Under the pieces are notes generated by a model that did not search any database, was not told the origin of the DNA, and was given only the letters and a program-made list of their open reading frames with translations. Below are positions 25,501-38,796 of a stretch of DNA of 64,000 nt, piece after piece. The position numbers and the translations under genes were made by a program. The DNA comes from Chaenocephalus aceratus (taxonomy: Eukaryota > Chordata > Actinopteri > Perciformes > Channichthyidae), in contig CM043792.1 of the NCBI GenBank assembly GCA_023974075.1, positions 15,219,373 through 15,283,372 of the forward strand. Reading direction: 5' to 3'. The stretch's first letter is position 1; each line of letters opens with the position of its first letter.

Positions 25501-27275
25501 ATGGTTGGATGTGCAGCATTTGGATGCTCTAATCCAGGGGTTCTCAAAGTTTTGATGAGTGAGGGCCAATTTAGGTACGCAATATTGGATTGAGGGCCGC
25601 CGAAGAAAAAACGGAACACAAAATAATTCCAAAAAGAATCCTTTCTTTATTGTACTAACCAATTACCGCAACTCGCGAGATGCCTAGTTGCCATGCAACC
25701 AGTAGTCTAGCAAACTTTCCACAAGCTGTTATTCATAATTTAGGAATGACAACCCAGGGGGCGCAATTTTACCATTCTTAAATTCCATTCTAATTCTTAC
25801 TAGATACAACCATGGAGGATTAAAATATAACGCATGCATTTCAGCGTGTCACATTAACTATCGCAGGCCGCCAGAAACATTTCCGAGGGCCGCCATTGGC
25901 CCGCGCGGGCCGCACTTTGAGAACCCCTGCTCTAATCGATCCGAGAAGGGGTTCCGGATGTATGGCTTCCCTAAGGACGTAGAGCGAAGGAAGAGATGGA
26001 TGGAAATGGTCAACAGACAAAACCTGTGTCTGACAGAGAACAACAACAGCAGAAAACTCTGTCATGTAAGAGGTGACATGACTTGTTAACATTTTAAAGG
26101 GCATCATATTTCCAAGTGTAGAGAATTATGACTCTTCAATGACATTTGAAGTGTGCAGTGGTAACTGATCAAACCTACCTACCTACAGGTACACTTTGAA
26201 GACGACCAATATATTGGCAACAAATCAGGAGGAAATTTGAGGTTGAGGCCAGATGCTGTTCCAACAGTATTTATACATCGGCCTAAGCCGAAAAGGAGGA
26301 AATCCACGTCAAGGAGTATGCCTCCAGCTGTTAATGTCAGGAATGATGACCACACCTATTATGGCACATCAAACATTGGTATGATATATGAAGCTAACAA
26401 TGTTTCCCATGTTATATAATTCAAGGATAGACTACACTCCTAATGCAACCTTCAGATTATACAGCTTCAAAACTACCAGGGTTCAGGGATTCTCTGAAGA
26501 TTCATATACCACATGTTGATAATCTACAGATTTCTTCATACTTGTTATTGTTACAGAGATTCAGGGAGATATTGAGGTGGAGTTCCAAGGGAATGAAAGG
26601 GACGTAACAGACAGAGAGAGTGAGACAGATGTCAGCAGACTGCCAGGGGCCAGTATGTCAGGGGCCGACAATCAAGAGGCCACTTTACCAGAGATCAGTG
26701 TGCCAGGAGCCAGTCAGTCAGGGGTCAGCTATGAAGAGGCCAGTTTGCCAGGGTCAGGTGCTCCAGGGACCAGACTGCCAAGGGCCAGTTGTGACCGGGC
26801 TCACGTGGAGGATCTAATGAGGCAACTGAGAAGGGAGAGATTACTAGGAAAGAGAGCAGAAAGGGGTCTGGTAAACCAGAAAAGGATTAATTCGGCATTT
26901 AAAAAAACCCACAATTTGATTAATCTAAAGTTTAAAAAAATCTTCAATACAGACCAAATTAGAGCACTTGGGCAATCAAAAAAAGGTGGGATACGGTGGG
27001 GGAAAGAAACCGTGAAAAATACAACTAAGGTTCTGTTGTGGCACTACAGGATATAAAACCCTCCAAGCCATGAATATGCCTCTGCCTGACATCAGGACCA
27101 TTCAGAGGAGGATGCAGCACGTCAAACTGGAGCCAGGAGTGTTGGGGGAGGTGTTTGATATGCTGAGGCTGAAGGCAGATGGCATGAGTGAGATGGAGAA
27201 GAAATGTGTGCTCACCTTGAATGAGATGTCCATCACCCCTAGCGTGGAGCTGCATCTGGGAACAGGGAGGCTGAT
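25501..27275 (+). pseudogene. P-element-like (THAP-domain) transposase gene, broken
   Basis: The exons are spliced: 25501-25534 plus 25938-26065, then 26189-26378, then from 26557. The first starts MVGCAAFGCSN, is split by a hAT, and continues with FRMYGFPKD to KLCH. The second starts VHFEDDQ. Together these form a C2CH THAP DNA-binding domain. The third has degenerate LPGAS-type repeats, a basic coiled-coil-like region, and IFNTDQIRALGQ. A frameshift near 27024 precedes RFCCGTTGYKTLQAM and PLPDIRTIQRRMQHVKLEPG, the THAP9/P-element pattern. In LTLNEMSITPS an Asn (27220-27222) stands where the family has the first catalytic Asp. The rest of the catalytic domain is missing. With the frameshift, the Asp loss and the hAT insertion, it cannot act. 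Confidence 0.85.
25535..25929. mobile_element. hAT MITE inserted in the THAP exon, perfect 8-bp target duplication
   Basis: The 395-bp element has ends CAGGGGTTCTCAAAGT and ACTTTGAGAACCCCTG and is flanked by CTCTAATC on both sides (25527-25534 and 25930-25937). Removing it and one flank rejoins the THAP frame without a shift. No transposase is inside. Confidence 0.95.
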
Positions 27276-27589
27276 TCAGCAGATAAAAACCAAAATAACA
27301 ACAAAAAAACCTAATCAATCTAAATCCTGCTTGTTCGTTACCCAGCATCATTGATATATAAGCTGCTAGCGATTCATTACTGAAATCTTACCTTCAAAGC
27401 TGACGAAGTCGCGCTAGCTAACTAGCAGGCAATGCTAGCAAAATTGGTTGTAACGACCAAGATAAAATATAGATAATTACGCTGTGCATATACAAATGAA
27501 GACCAGTATAAGCATCATAAAGGGCCTCTGATACAATATAGACAGTTGACAATTCAAAAGAGTTCGATATTTCAGCAACTTACCTCTGG

Positions 27590-27968
27590 AACTAATCGAC
27601 GCGCCGTAATGTAAGTGAATGAGGTCCAACACCCAAATGACAATATTTGGAACTATTTCGATGTCCATGCCCCGGAAGTAGGCGCCGCCATTTTTTACAA
27701 CGGAGGTCTATGGGAGTGTCGTACCTCTTAGTATCTCTAGGGCTCTGGTCAGGGCCATGCCAAGGGAAGCCACCCGCCCTCTTGCTTCCCTTGGCATGGC
27801 CCTGACCAATCACAGGTTGGCAGGGGCATGACGGTAGCCTCATCCGATTGGTCAATCCATCAATTTCTTTTCACCAAGGGATGCCAATTTCGGCTGGCCT
27901 CCTCTCTCAAAAGTGAGTGCATATGCATATACAAATATGAACCTGAAAATGAGCATAATTGGGCCCCT
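27590..27968. mobile_element. TTAA-type MITE, right end
   Basis: The sequence GAACCTGAAAATGAGCATAA followed by TTGGGCCCCT and TTAA (27969-27972) is the reverse of the left end at 14903 and matches the family at 60729. The left limit is unclear. A long hairpin at 27747-27807 lies inside. Confidence 0.6.
27747..27807. repeat. Perfect 24-bp hairpin with 13-nt loop
   Basis: The left arm 27747-27770 (GGTCAGGGCCATGCCAAGGG then AAGC) is exactly complementary to the right arm 27784-27807 (GCTTCCCTTGGCATGGCCCT then GACC). The loop is 27771-27783. The arms show no match to a transposon terminus. Confidence 0.95.
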
Positions 27969-27972
27969 TTAA

Positions 27973-29435
27973 TGTCTGTAGTTACCTGTAGTTACCAACA
28001 CATCTGCTGTGAGAAAGGGGTGTTGTGACCTTGTGAAGTTTTTATAATTTTTGAGAACAAGTTTTTTTTTTTTGTCTAACAATCCATTGTTGTTTTATTT
28101 TGTGCATGATGCTAAGCCTCTATAACAAAATAATGCTCCTTCTGTGAGAAATTAGGGTATTGAGTCCAGTTTCACAGTATTTAGGAAATATGTGGATGGG
28201 AATGCATGCTTCTTAGTCGGCACACAATATGTAAGCCATTAAGCTGTTACATTGCATAGTTGTATGAATGCCAATAGGCTATGCTTCCCATAGAGAGAAA
28301 CAACGAAACAGTTTAAAGGCTTCTCATGACAAAGGAAATCAGATCTGGTCACTTGCTTGATTCATAACTTTTTATAAAATCTTGAGAATATACTTGTCTC
28401 CAATTTAATGAAGGTAATGGTCTGTAAACATCTATTTTGTATTGGACCTTTTTATTTGTGGAGGGCAGGAAGTTTTCCTTTTGTGCAAATTGTGGTTAAA
28501 AATGCCTTTTTGAAATGAACAATTATATGTAAATGAAAGGTCATCATTCAAAACCACTGCCTGCCAACCATGCGTTATCATGTGTAACAGAGCTTTCTAT
28601 TCATCTGCTGTAGTCCCTGAACTCCATAACCCAGGCATATCATTTCAGAATCCATGAATTACCATTTCATTATTGTGTTGACAATATCCAGAAAAAAATA
28701 AAGGACTTTCGGTGAATCTTGTTTCCTGCTCATAATTTCCCTGTTATCTGTCACAGACGTGTTTGTGAATAAAATAAAAATGCTATGCCGAGCTTTCCTG
28801 AAGAAAGGTCAGCACTGATGAATTTCAATTACTCGCACACCAGAAATTGGCAGTCGATCGTAATCTCAAACACAGTCAACTGCATTTTGATTGACAACAC
28901 AGCGCACTCGTAGCTCATGAGAAGAAATGTTTGTGTGAACACCGCGATGCAGATGGAGCTGTTAGGGTGTGGGTACTGCTCAGGAGGCATTTGTGAAATC
29001 AATACAATGCAGAGCTATGATTAAGTGTTTTGCAAGTACATACCCTGCTACTCTAGTGGAAAAACTATATGAAATGTATGTACACATGACTTTATGTTTG
29101 TGTTGTTTTGCTTCCTGTTTATTATAGCAGTCAGCAAAACTTCATACCAGGAAAAAAGTGGAACACAATGTAATGTTTGCTCACTGATGACATCTCATAG
29201 GATAATCCAGTTGTTTTTCTTCTACCATCTTCATGTTCGATCAGATTAGCTGCAGAGCATTTGCATTATGGTATGTATATATATATGTGTAAAGTGTGTG
29301 TTTGCTTGACACCTCTTGTCCTTCAGGTTCCCTCCCAATGCAAACAGAGATCTAAAGGGACAAGATTAACATATACATGGGACATACAGTAAAATGGAGA
29401 TAAAAGCAACGGAAGAAGGCCTTACGTACTTCGTC
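27973..29435. other. Intronic sequence, nothing recognised
   Basis: AT-rich unique-looking sequence. No open frame, RNA or transposon end was recognised. Confidence 0.6.
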
Positions 29436-29438
29436 TTA

Positions 29439-30071
29439 CGGTACGTCCACACAGCAGCTTCAGAAGATTATTCCACCGCTTCCAACGCTTTTCTGCCCAT
29501 TGACTTTGAATGGGGATGACGTCACTTTGCCTCGCTTTTCGCCAAACTGCATTGTGGGGGAGCGAAGCGAAGATTTCCAGGATGTCCAGGATTTCCAGGA
29601 TTCAAAAGTTGAGCAATGTTCAACTTTTGAAGCTGAGCTGGAAGCGCCAGCCAATCAAACACGTTTATGCAAATCTGACAGTAGAAGCGCTAGCCAATCA
29701 AACCGCGTGTAAGCAGGGAGAACCAGACCGCAGTTCATTTCCTCATATTCCAAACGAGAAATTACGGTAGCAAATCACCCGGTTCTTTACGACTAGAACT
29801 ATTAACGGGATACAAACCGGAGGAACCAGCATGGAGGGAGGTGGCAGAGACAGTGGGTGAAACTGGTAGGTTTTCGCCTGTTTGGGGAGTTTATATATAT
29901 ATATATATTGCTCGCATAAAATCCCTGGGGTTTTTTGCTTTGTATGCCGGGGGCGGGAGATTCATGTGATTGGTTGTTGGTCGCATTGCTCGCAAAAAAT
30001 CCCCAAGCTGTCAAACACGCCCAGCTCCAAGATTATCAAGATTTTTGAAAAGCTGCTGTGTGGACGTACCG
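29439..30071. mobile_element. PIF/Harbinger-like MITE with TTA target duplication
   Basis: CGGTACGTCCACACAGCAGC at the left and GCTGCTGTGTGGACGTACCG at the right are perfect inverted repeats, flanked by TTA (29436-29438 and 30072-30074). The 633-bp inside has no transposase. The three-base T-W-A duplication points to the PIF/Harbinger group. Confidence 0.85.
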
Positions 30072-30383
30072 TTACCGTACACATCCATGTAGGGAAACTT
30101 CCAGTGCTTTTATTATTATTTTGCTGCAGAGTCACAATACTTTAAATCCCCCCTGCACAGTAAGCCTGTGGAGCAGTGCAGAGCTAGCGATGGTCCTTAA
30201 TGAGTCTAGTAAATCAGCCAGGTTCCTTGCAGATGCAGCATGTTAAATCACAATAAGTGCTTTGTACAGGAAGTGACAAAGGAACTTCCGCTTGCACGGC
30301 CCAGTGATTCAACAACTTCTGGTAAACAGCACAGGCGGAGGGAAATAACAAAGATGCCACAGGACTGATGGCCTTTTAAGCTC

Positions 30384-31663
30384 TGGGGCCTCATTTATAA
30401 CGCCGTGCGTAGGATTCACGTGGGAAGGTTGCTTACGTAGTAGAAATCCAAAGAATAGGTACAGATATTTTCCGACATTTTCCGATTCACCAAACATTGC
30501 GTACCGGCGAGGAAAGTGCGTACGGCACTTCCTACGCCGGTTTCCCTTTATAAATCCCAATCGACTCGAAATGCAGTGCAGCTTTTGCGGGCTTCACGTA
30601 ACGCCCATGTTAGCCTATAAATAGTCAAAGAAACGCCCATTCATTCATTCATTTTGACTGACTTTATGAAGAAGATCGCAGGAAATGATGACAGAACAGC
30701 TAAAAAAGACATCTCACACCGTGTCAGAGTTAGCAGCATGGAGGTCGGATCGTCACCAAAATAAATAAATAAGTGGTCCGAAAAAGGTTAATGACAAAAT
30801 AAATACACATAGCCTTCCTCAGGCAGTGTGTGTGTACCGGGGACAGGAGACACCCCTTGATGAGAAACTGTAAGAAATCCCTCCCTCCGGAGTGGAGTCA
30901 TGACGACTGGATCTGAATTATGTTTCTGTATTTGGTGGTTTGTGTCCCAGCTGTCGATCAGCTGTGCGCAGCGTCTCCACTGCAGCCTGTGCATCTCAAC
31001 CCCCCCCCCCCCCCCCAGTTAAAGGAAATACAACTATGTGTTGTGTTATATTAGCTGTACAATTTACCACATATGGTGTTCTTAGTTTCCATACCTCCTG
31101 TGTTTTACGAGCGACTTATCAAGTCTTGGCAAGTGGCATAAAACACGATTAAACGTGTTGGTAGCAAATATAAAACCATGCTCGTATCTACAACCTATAG
31201 AAATGCAAAACGGCGTCAGTTTAGACGTAATTCTGTCCTCCTGCTTACCGCGTCATTTATGAGAAAACATTTCATAACATTAGCACAACATATTTGAGGT
31301 GGTTTTAAATAACATATCCGTATTTATTGATTTCTCCAAGTTATGTTTTTGTGTGCACTGAGGAGTCTCAAACAGGCGTTTGTTAAATCATTTTAAGATT
31401 GGCTTTAATCAATTTGTGAAAAATGAATTCTTCATATATGATATATATTTATGGTATTATTTCTCTCCATTCTTCCTTCTGCCAACGGTGTTGCAGTTTC
31501 TCGTCTCTCCCGTGTTTTTGCTTGGTGCGTACGCATGGGTTAGAGTTTGCGTGGAGGACCGCGCATTTTCCCGTCAAGTTAGTATTTTATAAATCGCAAA
31601 CATTGTGTAGAAACTGGCGTACGCCATTTTTTTAGCGTATATCCCTGTATAAATGAGGCCCCA
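30384..31663. mobile_element. Long DNA transposon remnant (GGGGCCTCATTTATA ends)
   Basis: TGGGGCCTCATTTATAACG at the left and TATAAATGAGGCCCCA at the right form inverted repeats of a family abundant in teleosts. No clear target duplication is visible. The 1280-bp inside has no intact transposase. It includes a 17-base C run at 31000-31016. Confidence 0.8.
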
Positions 31664-33433
31664 GGTGAGGATGGAGCATCCCACAGATGGGTCGGTTAAG
31701 ATCTGGGCAAGAGATGCCAATACAAGACAAGGAGGGGGGGGGGAAGATCACCGTAGGATGTGACCGTCCACTGGACCAGCCTCAAATGCTGCTGAATTCA
31801 CTAAGCTGGAGAAGACCTATTGTTTCACAGAGAGACTGTCAACCCCAAAACCATCTGTACTGTAACAGTGTTGATTTTTCAAGCTCATTTGCTACGTGTG
31901 TTAGCATACTAGCAAGATACGTGTTTTTGTTATCAGGGTAGAAAAATGACTAGGTCTTCCATTGTTAAATGCGGAGTGTTTATTCTAAGCCACGGCTGAG
32001 CTTGATCTGTCACTGCAGGGGGAAACTGTTTATTTGTATAAATGGAGCTTTGTGTTGTGTTTTTCTCTCCCATCCACTCCCCGCCCTACGAAGCTCTCAA
32101 CCGCTGTTCTGACCCTGGTTCCCCCCCTCCAAGCCCTTGTAACACCCACACACCCCCGCCTGGTATGTCAAAGCAGCTACCCCACAGTTAGATTTTCATT
32201 TTCTCTTTTTGAAGGGCATCAAGTACCACATTCAGCACTTGCATTTCCTCTCCATAATGAAGCAAAAACCCAACAAAAGCCTTTGTTGTCCTTGGAGAGA
32301 TGTGACTAATGCTTTGCCTTCGGACACAGCTTTTACCATTTGAAATAAGGCCCACATCAGTGATTATAATCTGTTGTTTTGGATGTTCTATTCCATCTCT
32401 AAATATTGTTAACACAAATGTTGCTGAGAGAATGCGAGATGGGTGTAGGCAAGCTGGAAAATCCTCCCCAGAGAGATGCTTGTTTGGGAAAAAGGCAGGA
32501 ATCGGGCCTTATAGCTCCCCGCAGAGAGTGGTAATGACTGGAGCTGGGGGCCTGGCCGTTCAGGTCCTCTCTGAGACTCTGATGTGGTTATGCTGCACGA
32601 AGTACGGTTTCTGTAGCTGCTCGTTAAAGCCTACAAGGTTTTTCTTGCTCCACAGGGAGCTGTAAAGTTAACCACATGAAGAGATAACACAACAGAGGAC
32701 CAAAATAGCCTAACAGAGCTTCACTCATGTAAACGACTCATTTTGGTGCTTCCTCTATTTGATACGGATTTGAGTTTCTCCCTGAAGCTTTGAGTTGGTG
32801 TGTTTATGTGCAGTGGAATCTAAGTAGATCTACATTGGCTTGTGTGGTTGTGCCAAGATGATATTTTGAAGGTTGCATTGCAAATCACAATTCATACAAA
32901 CACAAAGGGTTTCGAATAATCTCAAGACGAATTTGACTTTATGAGCCATGCCGTAGGAGAGGCTGAGAGTCGATGCTTGTTTTCCTAAAGAGACTTTGTG
33001 ATTAAGGAAAGTAAACTTTTTCTGAGAAGCGTTTGAAATGGTAGTCTTTAGGAATCCCTGGATTGTGGCTGAGGCACTCATCTTTCCACAAGTTTTTCCT
33101 TTTTACAATAATGCAGCGGATTGAGTTCCACATCCCGTCAACTGGCAGTTTTTATATCAAACCACTCATGGGGATCAAGTCACTGAAGCTTACATACATT
33201 GTGTTGTGTGATTTGGGCCCACTGCATCTGTTCTGTGAGGGTAACAATCTTGCCTAAGAAAAAGGGACAGCATGAGAAATGATGATGCTTTAAAAAGCTT
33301 GCTAAAGATCACGGTATCATAAAATAAAAACACCATAAGAGATTTAGGATTTTGAACTTTCGTTTTCCGTTCCCTCCTTCACCTTCAAGTGACCTTGGAG
33401 CAACAAGAGTGCATCGACTCCAGGATAGATGTG
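31664..33433. other. Intronic sequence, nothing recognised
   Basis: Unique-looking sequence with a short G-run near 31733. The frame at 32309-32665 has no recognisable domain and no flanking coding exons. Confidence 0.55.
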
Positions 33434-33437
33434 TTAA

Positions 33438-33691
33438 AGGTCACCTATTATGCAAAATCCACTTTTTCATGTATTTTATACATAAACATGTGTCCCCTCT
33501 GTGTGACGAGAAAGTTTCAGGAAAAAAGATTCGCTCACTTTTTGTCCATTTACTGTATAAAAACATGTCTGAAAATGAGCTGATCATATGGGATGCTACA
33601 ATGATCTGTTTGGTATTTTGAGCCAAACACTTCAGAGACATGTTTTGTATATATCTAATATATTGAGGAAAAACAGTGTAATAGGGGACCT
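33438..33691. mobile_element. TTAA-flanked MITE, 254 bp
   Basis: AGGTCACCTATTATGC at the left and GTAATAGGGGACCT at the right are imperfect inverted repeats, bounded by TTAA (33434-33437 and 33692-33695). The CCTATTATGC word is shared with the MITE at 14903. Confidence 0.85.
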
Positions 33692-33695
33692 TTAA

Positions 33696-36600
33696 GTCTA
33701 ATTTGAAGGCCAGGACTTTGTTTTACAAAACTGGGTCAGCTTGTATCAAAGAATATCAGCAGGACTTTCTGACATATCCTCTTTTTTCTCCTGCTGTTCA
33801 CTTCCCTCCCAGGGAATCCTCACCCGCCGCTACTTCGTGAAGCTAGCCCTAAAAATAGGAACGGTGGTTCTCCCTGTTGTTCCCTCGCATGTCAACCTCC
33901 GTCATTCTTCCTGAAGAGACACCCATGTCTTTCCTCTGCCAATCCAACACTAGTTTCAGTCCACCAGGCAGGATGGTCCTGATGCTCCTCACTGCAGTCC
34001 TGTCAGTCTGGCTCCAGGCAAACACAAAGGTCACCTTCACCCAGAGCTCTTCTGCAAAGTGGGCACATTGTACCACTCTGTCCTCCACCCTCCCTTCACT
34101 GTGCATTCACAGCACCCACTTCCTCCCATGTCCTACATTTGTCTCAGTACTATGAGTAAAAGCTAATGAACTGTTAGTCAGCTCAGAGGCTATTAAGCCG
34201 AGATCCTCTCCCAGTTTTTACCAGTTATCGCTGGTCCGTCTTTCAACCTGTGGGGAAACAACTATTCCTTACTCAAGCAACTGTAGCAATTATACTTCAT
34301 AAAAATACATTATTAAAATCCTGCATTCAAATGACGCAGAATGGCCCTTGGCAATGTCAACTGTGTTATTGCATAATTGGATTATTATAACTCATCTGTT
34401 AATGTGTAAGCAGTGTTTCGGGGTAGTGGGTTGATATGGAGCTACTTTTGGTTACATATTTTATTCACTCATGTTGTAAATATTGCTATATAAATAAATG
34501 CAATATAGTAAAACGTACATTTTCTGTGAAAGGTAGTTAGAAAGAATTTGAAGTAATTGACATTGAAAATACTTGATGATAGATATGTACTTGCATCTCA
34601 AATGTGTACTCACCTGCAGAACTGGAGTTAATATACTCCGTTGCAATACATCAACTGGTATGATATTATTATAGATGTAATGCAAAATGTTCAAGGCCAC
34701 AACATTCATGGTCTAAGTATTTTCAACCAATGAAGTGGTTTCTAATGGAAAGAGAAGGAGTTGCGTAAGAAAGCTCATGGTCCTGCTGACCAAAGAGAAG
34801 CGGGGTTCTTTTTTCTATTGGAACAGTCCATGGTTTTCCAGCCTCCTGACGAGACAGAAGGAGCCCAGCCAAGGATCAGGCTCACAGGGATTATTTATAG
34901 AGTTGAGTGGGCTTCACGGACGCAGGCGTGAAATGTGTCAAAGAGAAAATGCATCATTGATCAAAGCCTGCTCTGAGATCTAGTTTTATTTTTGCCAAAC
35001 GCTGAATAGAGACGGGGGTTTGGAAGAAAACAATGGCTTTTACTAAAGGCTCCATGTGTGCCGAGCTGTAGTGCAGGCTCTCCTGCCCACACACACTCCT
35101 CTGCTCCTACACAGGTGACTGGACTGCACTGAACACCTGCCAATATTAGCCTCCTCTTTCTCTACTCCAGCATCCAAATAGTTTCTGAGCTGTGGATGTT
35201 AAAATACATACATGGGGGGCGTTTGGAGAGTGAGTGTGCTGCACCTGGAAGCAGGTGTGTGTACCTCCAATGAATCAATGTTCGTGAGTGTGTGTCGGTG
35301 TGTGTAGGTGTACATAAGAGGATTGTCAAACTAATTGGCATCAATGTACAGATCGTGTGGTTTGTCCTTTTGTGAGTTTCTCTTCAATGTACCTTCAAAA
35401 GAGATGGAGAAAAATACAGAATTGCTTTCAAGGACAGAATGTGGTTGTTGTGGTGTGTGTATATGTTTGTGTGTTGACCACAAGGCACATCTGTCAGAGG
35501 ACAGAGCAGGATGCTTCTCCTCCTTTAACTCCACCACTCATCGGCCCCGACCAGGGAGTAGAAGAGAGAGGGAAAAAAGCGAGGTGAGGAGGGGAGTGTA
35601 GCAGAGGTGTCCTGTACTGCAGCAGCAAAGCTCTCTGGTGGCAGGCGGGGGGGCACTTCTCTCTCCTCGCCAATCGCTGCATTGCAGACGGCATTCAAGG
35701 TTATGCCTGCGCGGCCGCATTGACAGGCTGAAGTATTGAGGATGCCGGGGCATGCAGTCCCAGAGACAACGATTGAGCTTCGGGAAACTCGTGGCCTCGT
35801 TGTCCTGTAATGGTTTTTATTTATAGCTATATAACTTTCATGCTCTGACTTGAACATCTCAAATGTTTTTGGGCCTTAAAATACTGCATTTTTCTTCTTT
35901 TACACTGCACAGATAGTATGTCTCCTATTTCCCTCTTTCTTTCACAGTGGCCTGTAATCTTTTGTCAGACGAGCATTGTGTCTGAGGTGGAGGGTAAATG
36001 CCGCGGAGATGTGTGGCACATGGACTGGCAGGGTGACATTTGTTATTAATCAGCTTCCCGCTCATCCTCAGCTTCCCGTTGTCTGACTGTGATAAACATG
36101 TCGGTGTCAGCCACGCTGCAGCGCTGAGGACTGTTTATGGTCAGAGAGGTCCCGTGCAAAGTTTCATTGGAAGTGGATCAGAGGAAGGCTATATCTGGTA
36201 GCGTTGCACATTAAACCCACTGCAAAATTCTCACTTCCTGTTCAAAGTGAGTTGTCGTCTAACATAGACATGTAGAAAAATGTGCACATCCTGTGTGTGT
36301 GCGTGCTAGTACCCATATGAATTCCTCTGGCTTCCTCTTTTATTGCACCCGGAGCCCAGGCAGACGATTCATTGTGAAAGGGTTTAAAACAGCCTGCTGC
36401 TGTCAGATGTTATTGAGGAAGAGATGGATCATTTTCCACAGGATGGAATCATCAGCACACCACCAGTCTGACCTTTATTGTTTCCCAGTATAAATCTGAT
36501 CTCTTTATTGGTGCTATATGAAAGGATATAAAGAGACCTGGCATTAACATCCATTTTTGATATTCTGATAATAATGGATATCTCTAAGTGCGTCAGTACA

Positions 36601-38796
36601 TACCTGGCATTACGATGTGGGCGGTGTCGGCAGAGCTCATATATATTTTATATATTTCACCTTGAGCACAGAGCTCATCTGAGCAGGTTGGCACATGTAA
36701 TATCTGCGAAGAGAGACACATAATCGACAGTATGATAAAAAAACATCCAAAACACAACATTCACTCTTTCTGTAACAATTTATAATATTAATGTTAAGAA
36801 AATATTTGATCTCAATACCTCCTTTTTGCATCTCGAGTGCATACACCTGTACTTACAGAAGCAAAAATAATAAGAAGAGTACCTTTTATTAATTAAGTTT
36901 TACAGTTGTCCATTTGTGATTGGGCCTCCAATGTTTCATGTTGATACCAGTTCTGGACAGGGCCAGACAGAGTGAGAAAATAAATAAATTCAGGAACTAA
37001 TGGATGCATGATTGAGTTATGGGGAGAACGACAAAATAGGAAAGCAAACAATAGAAAGTAAAAGGAGATGACTGATGAAAAGACCCAGGTGTTAAAGCAC
37101 CATAATCAACCAATATCCTTTCATTGCTCATCATAGGGTGATGGGCAAACACACTTTGATGTCACACTCCACAAACCCTGCCAGTTTTTGGCAAACACAG
37201 CCACAGATCCGGTGCCTGTGGAGGAAAACCATTTTGGGAAATGAGAAAACACAGTGGTAATGGGAGGAATGCTTTGAGATCAGACAACACTGTTTAATTA
37301 AAGCAATGCAGACCACGAGGGAGTACTGAACATAGTTTTATCTGATAGGAGTCGATGAGTGTCGCCGGTTGCGATAACTGTCAGGGACTTGGCACACAGC
37401 TGTCAGAAAGTAAGCATAAGGCTGTTGTCGGATGAAAACCCTGCAAAAAGAATAAACTCCAATTCTATTGACTCTCTTTACTTTATTGGCTGGGAAGTAA
37501 AAACTGTTGTGTTCCATGTGCTGTGAAATGTGTCTTTGGCTCATGGAAAATGTATCAACATGTGATCTATGATGATCAAGAGATACAAACATCGTAGTGT
37601 TTTCTATTGCACAGGAAGTAAATAACCTACTCATAAAGACAACATAATTAACTTGTTCCTAGGCAGAAGCCAAACAAATACTCACAGTATCATTTCAAGT
37701 ATTTCAAAGTTATTCAAAAATGTGCAATGTGCAACACCAATGTGTAAAGGTCCAGACTGCAGCTTTAAGCAATGGAAACCTTTGGATGCTTGAGAAGATT
37801 AAGATTTCCATCTGACGGCAACAGTGTGCCATGTGATGAATAGATTTATCCAAAGTTCCTGACAGCGCATGCCAGTATCAAAGGAAGACGTGTGAGATAA
37901 CAATTCTGAATATGAATTGATTAAACAACCTTCAAACATCCTCTGCTAAACCAGTCATAACAGATGAGAGAACATTTGGAAGGGAATCCAGGGACAAACA
38001 AACCCTTCCTGGGTCCCCCCCCCCCTCTCTTCTATTTACAAAGATTACTCTGTTATTAGTTAACAATGCTTCTACAGAATTACCAACATGACCTGACAGA
38101 CACACAATCACTTAGAGTGAGTGGGAGCCGACAGCAGACATGATGCAAACGGACGAGGACCAACACACACCGATAAGGCCGAAAGCTGACTGTGAGGAAA
38201 TCTCCTCAGTCAACTGGATGTGACTTGACCCTGCAAAAGACTAATTCTCCCTTTGTCTCACTCCATCATGCTTAGCAACACGCAAGCACACATGCAGTCC
38301 AATCTGAGCTTATGAAATGGGTTCTGCGGGAAATAATTGGCCCCATCGGTGACGAGAGGCGATGGGAAGCAGCTGGGGAGAGCGAGGGCGTTGCGATGGA
38401 GAATCCACCGGAGAGCCTGACATTGTGTGCATTCGAATGTGCATCGAACGCGGAAAGGTGCCATATGATTTATGACCAAACCTGAAGATATAGCATGCTG
38501 AATGTATTGAGTGGTCCCATGACGGATAGTGGAAATAAATGGACTCTTAAACACGAATGCTTTGTGGCTGAATTATCTAAGCGGAACGGCAACACTCGTT
38601 GCTTTTTACTGTGGTTCCACGGCTCGATAGCATTGAGCTACAATCTCAGTGGGCCAGTAATTAGTGGTCTTCAGATGTTCACAGTTCTCTGGAGAATTTC
38701 ACCTTAAAAACGGAGCATGGAAAAAGTGTTGACCTCAGAACTGGGGCTTTATCTTCAAGGTAGCAGAAAGCACAATGGACCACCCTTATGAGAATA
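33696..38796. other. Intronic sequence, nothing recognised
   Basis: About 5 kb of unique-looking sequence with no transposon end, RNA gene or coding segment that I can support. The 33877-34155 and 35335-35601 frames have no known domain. This and 39.2-41.6 kb are the least repeat-rich parts of intron 1 and would be where conserved regulatory elements could be sought. Confidence 0.55.
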
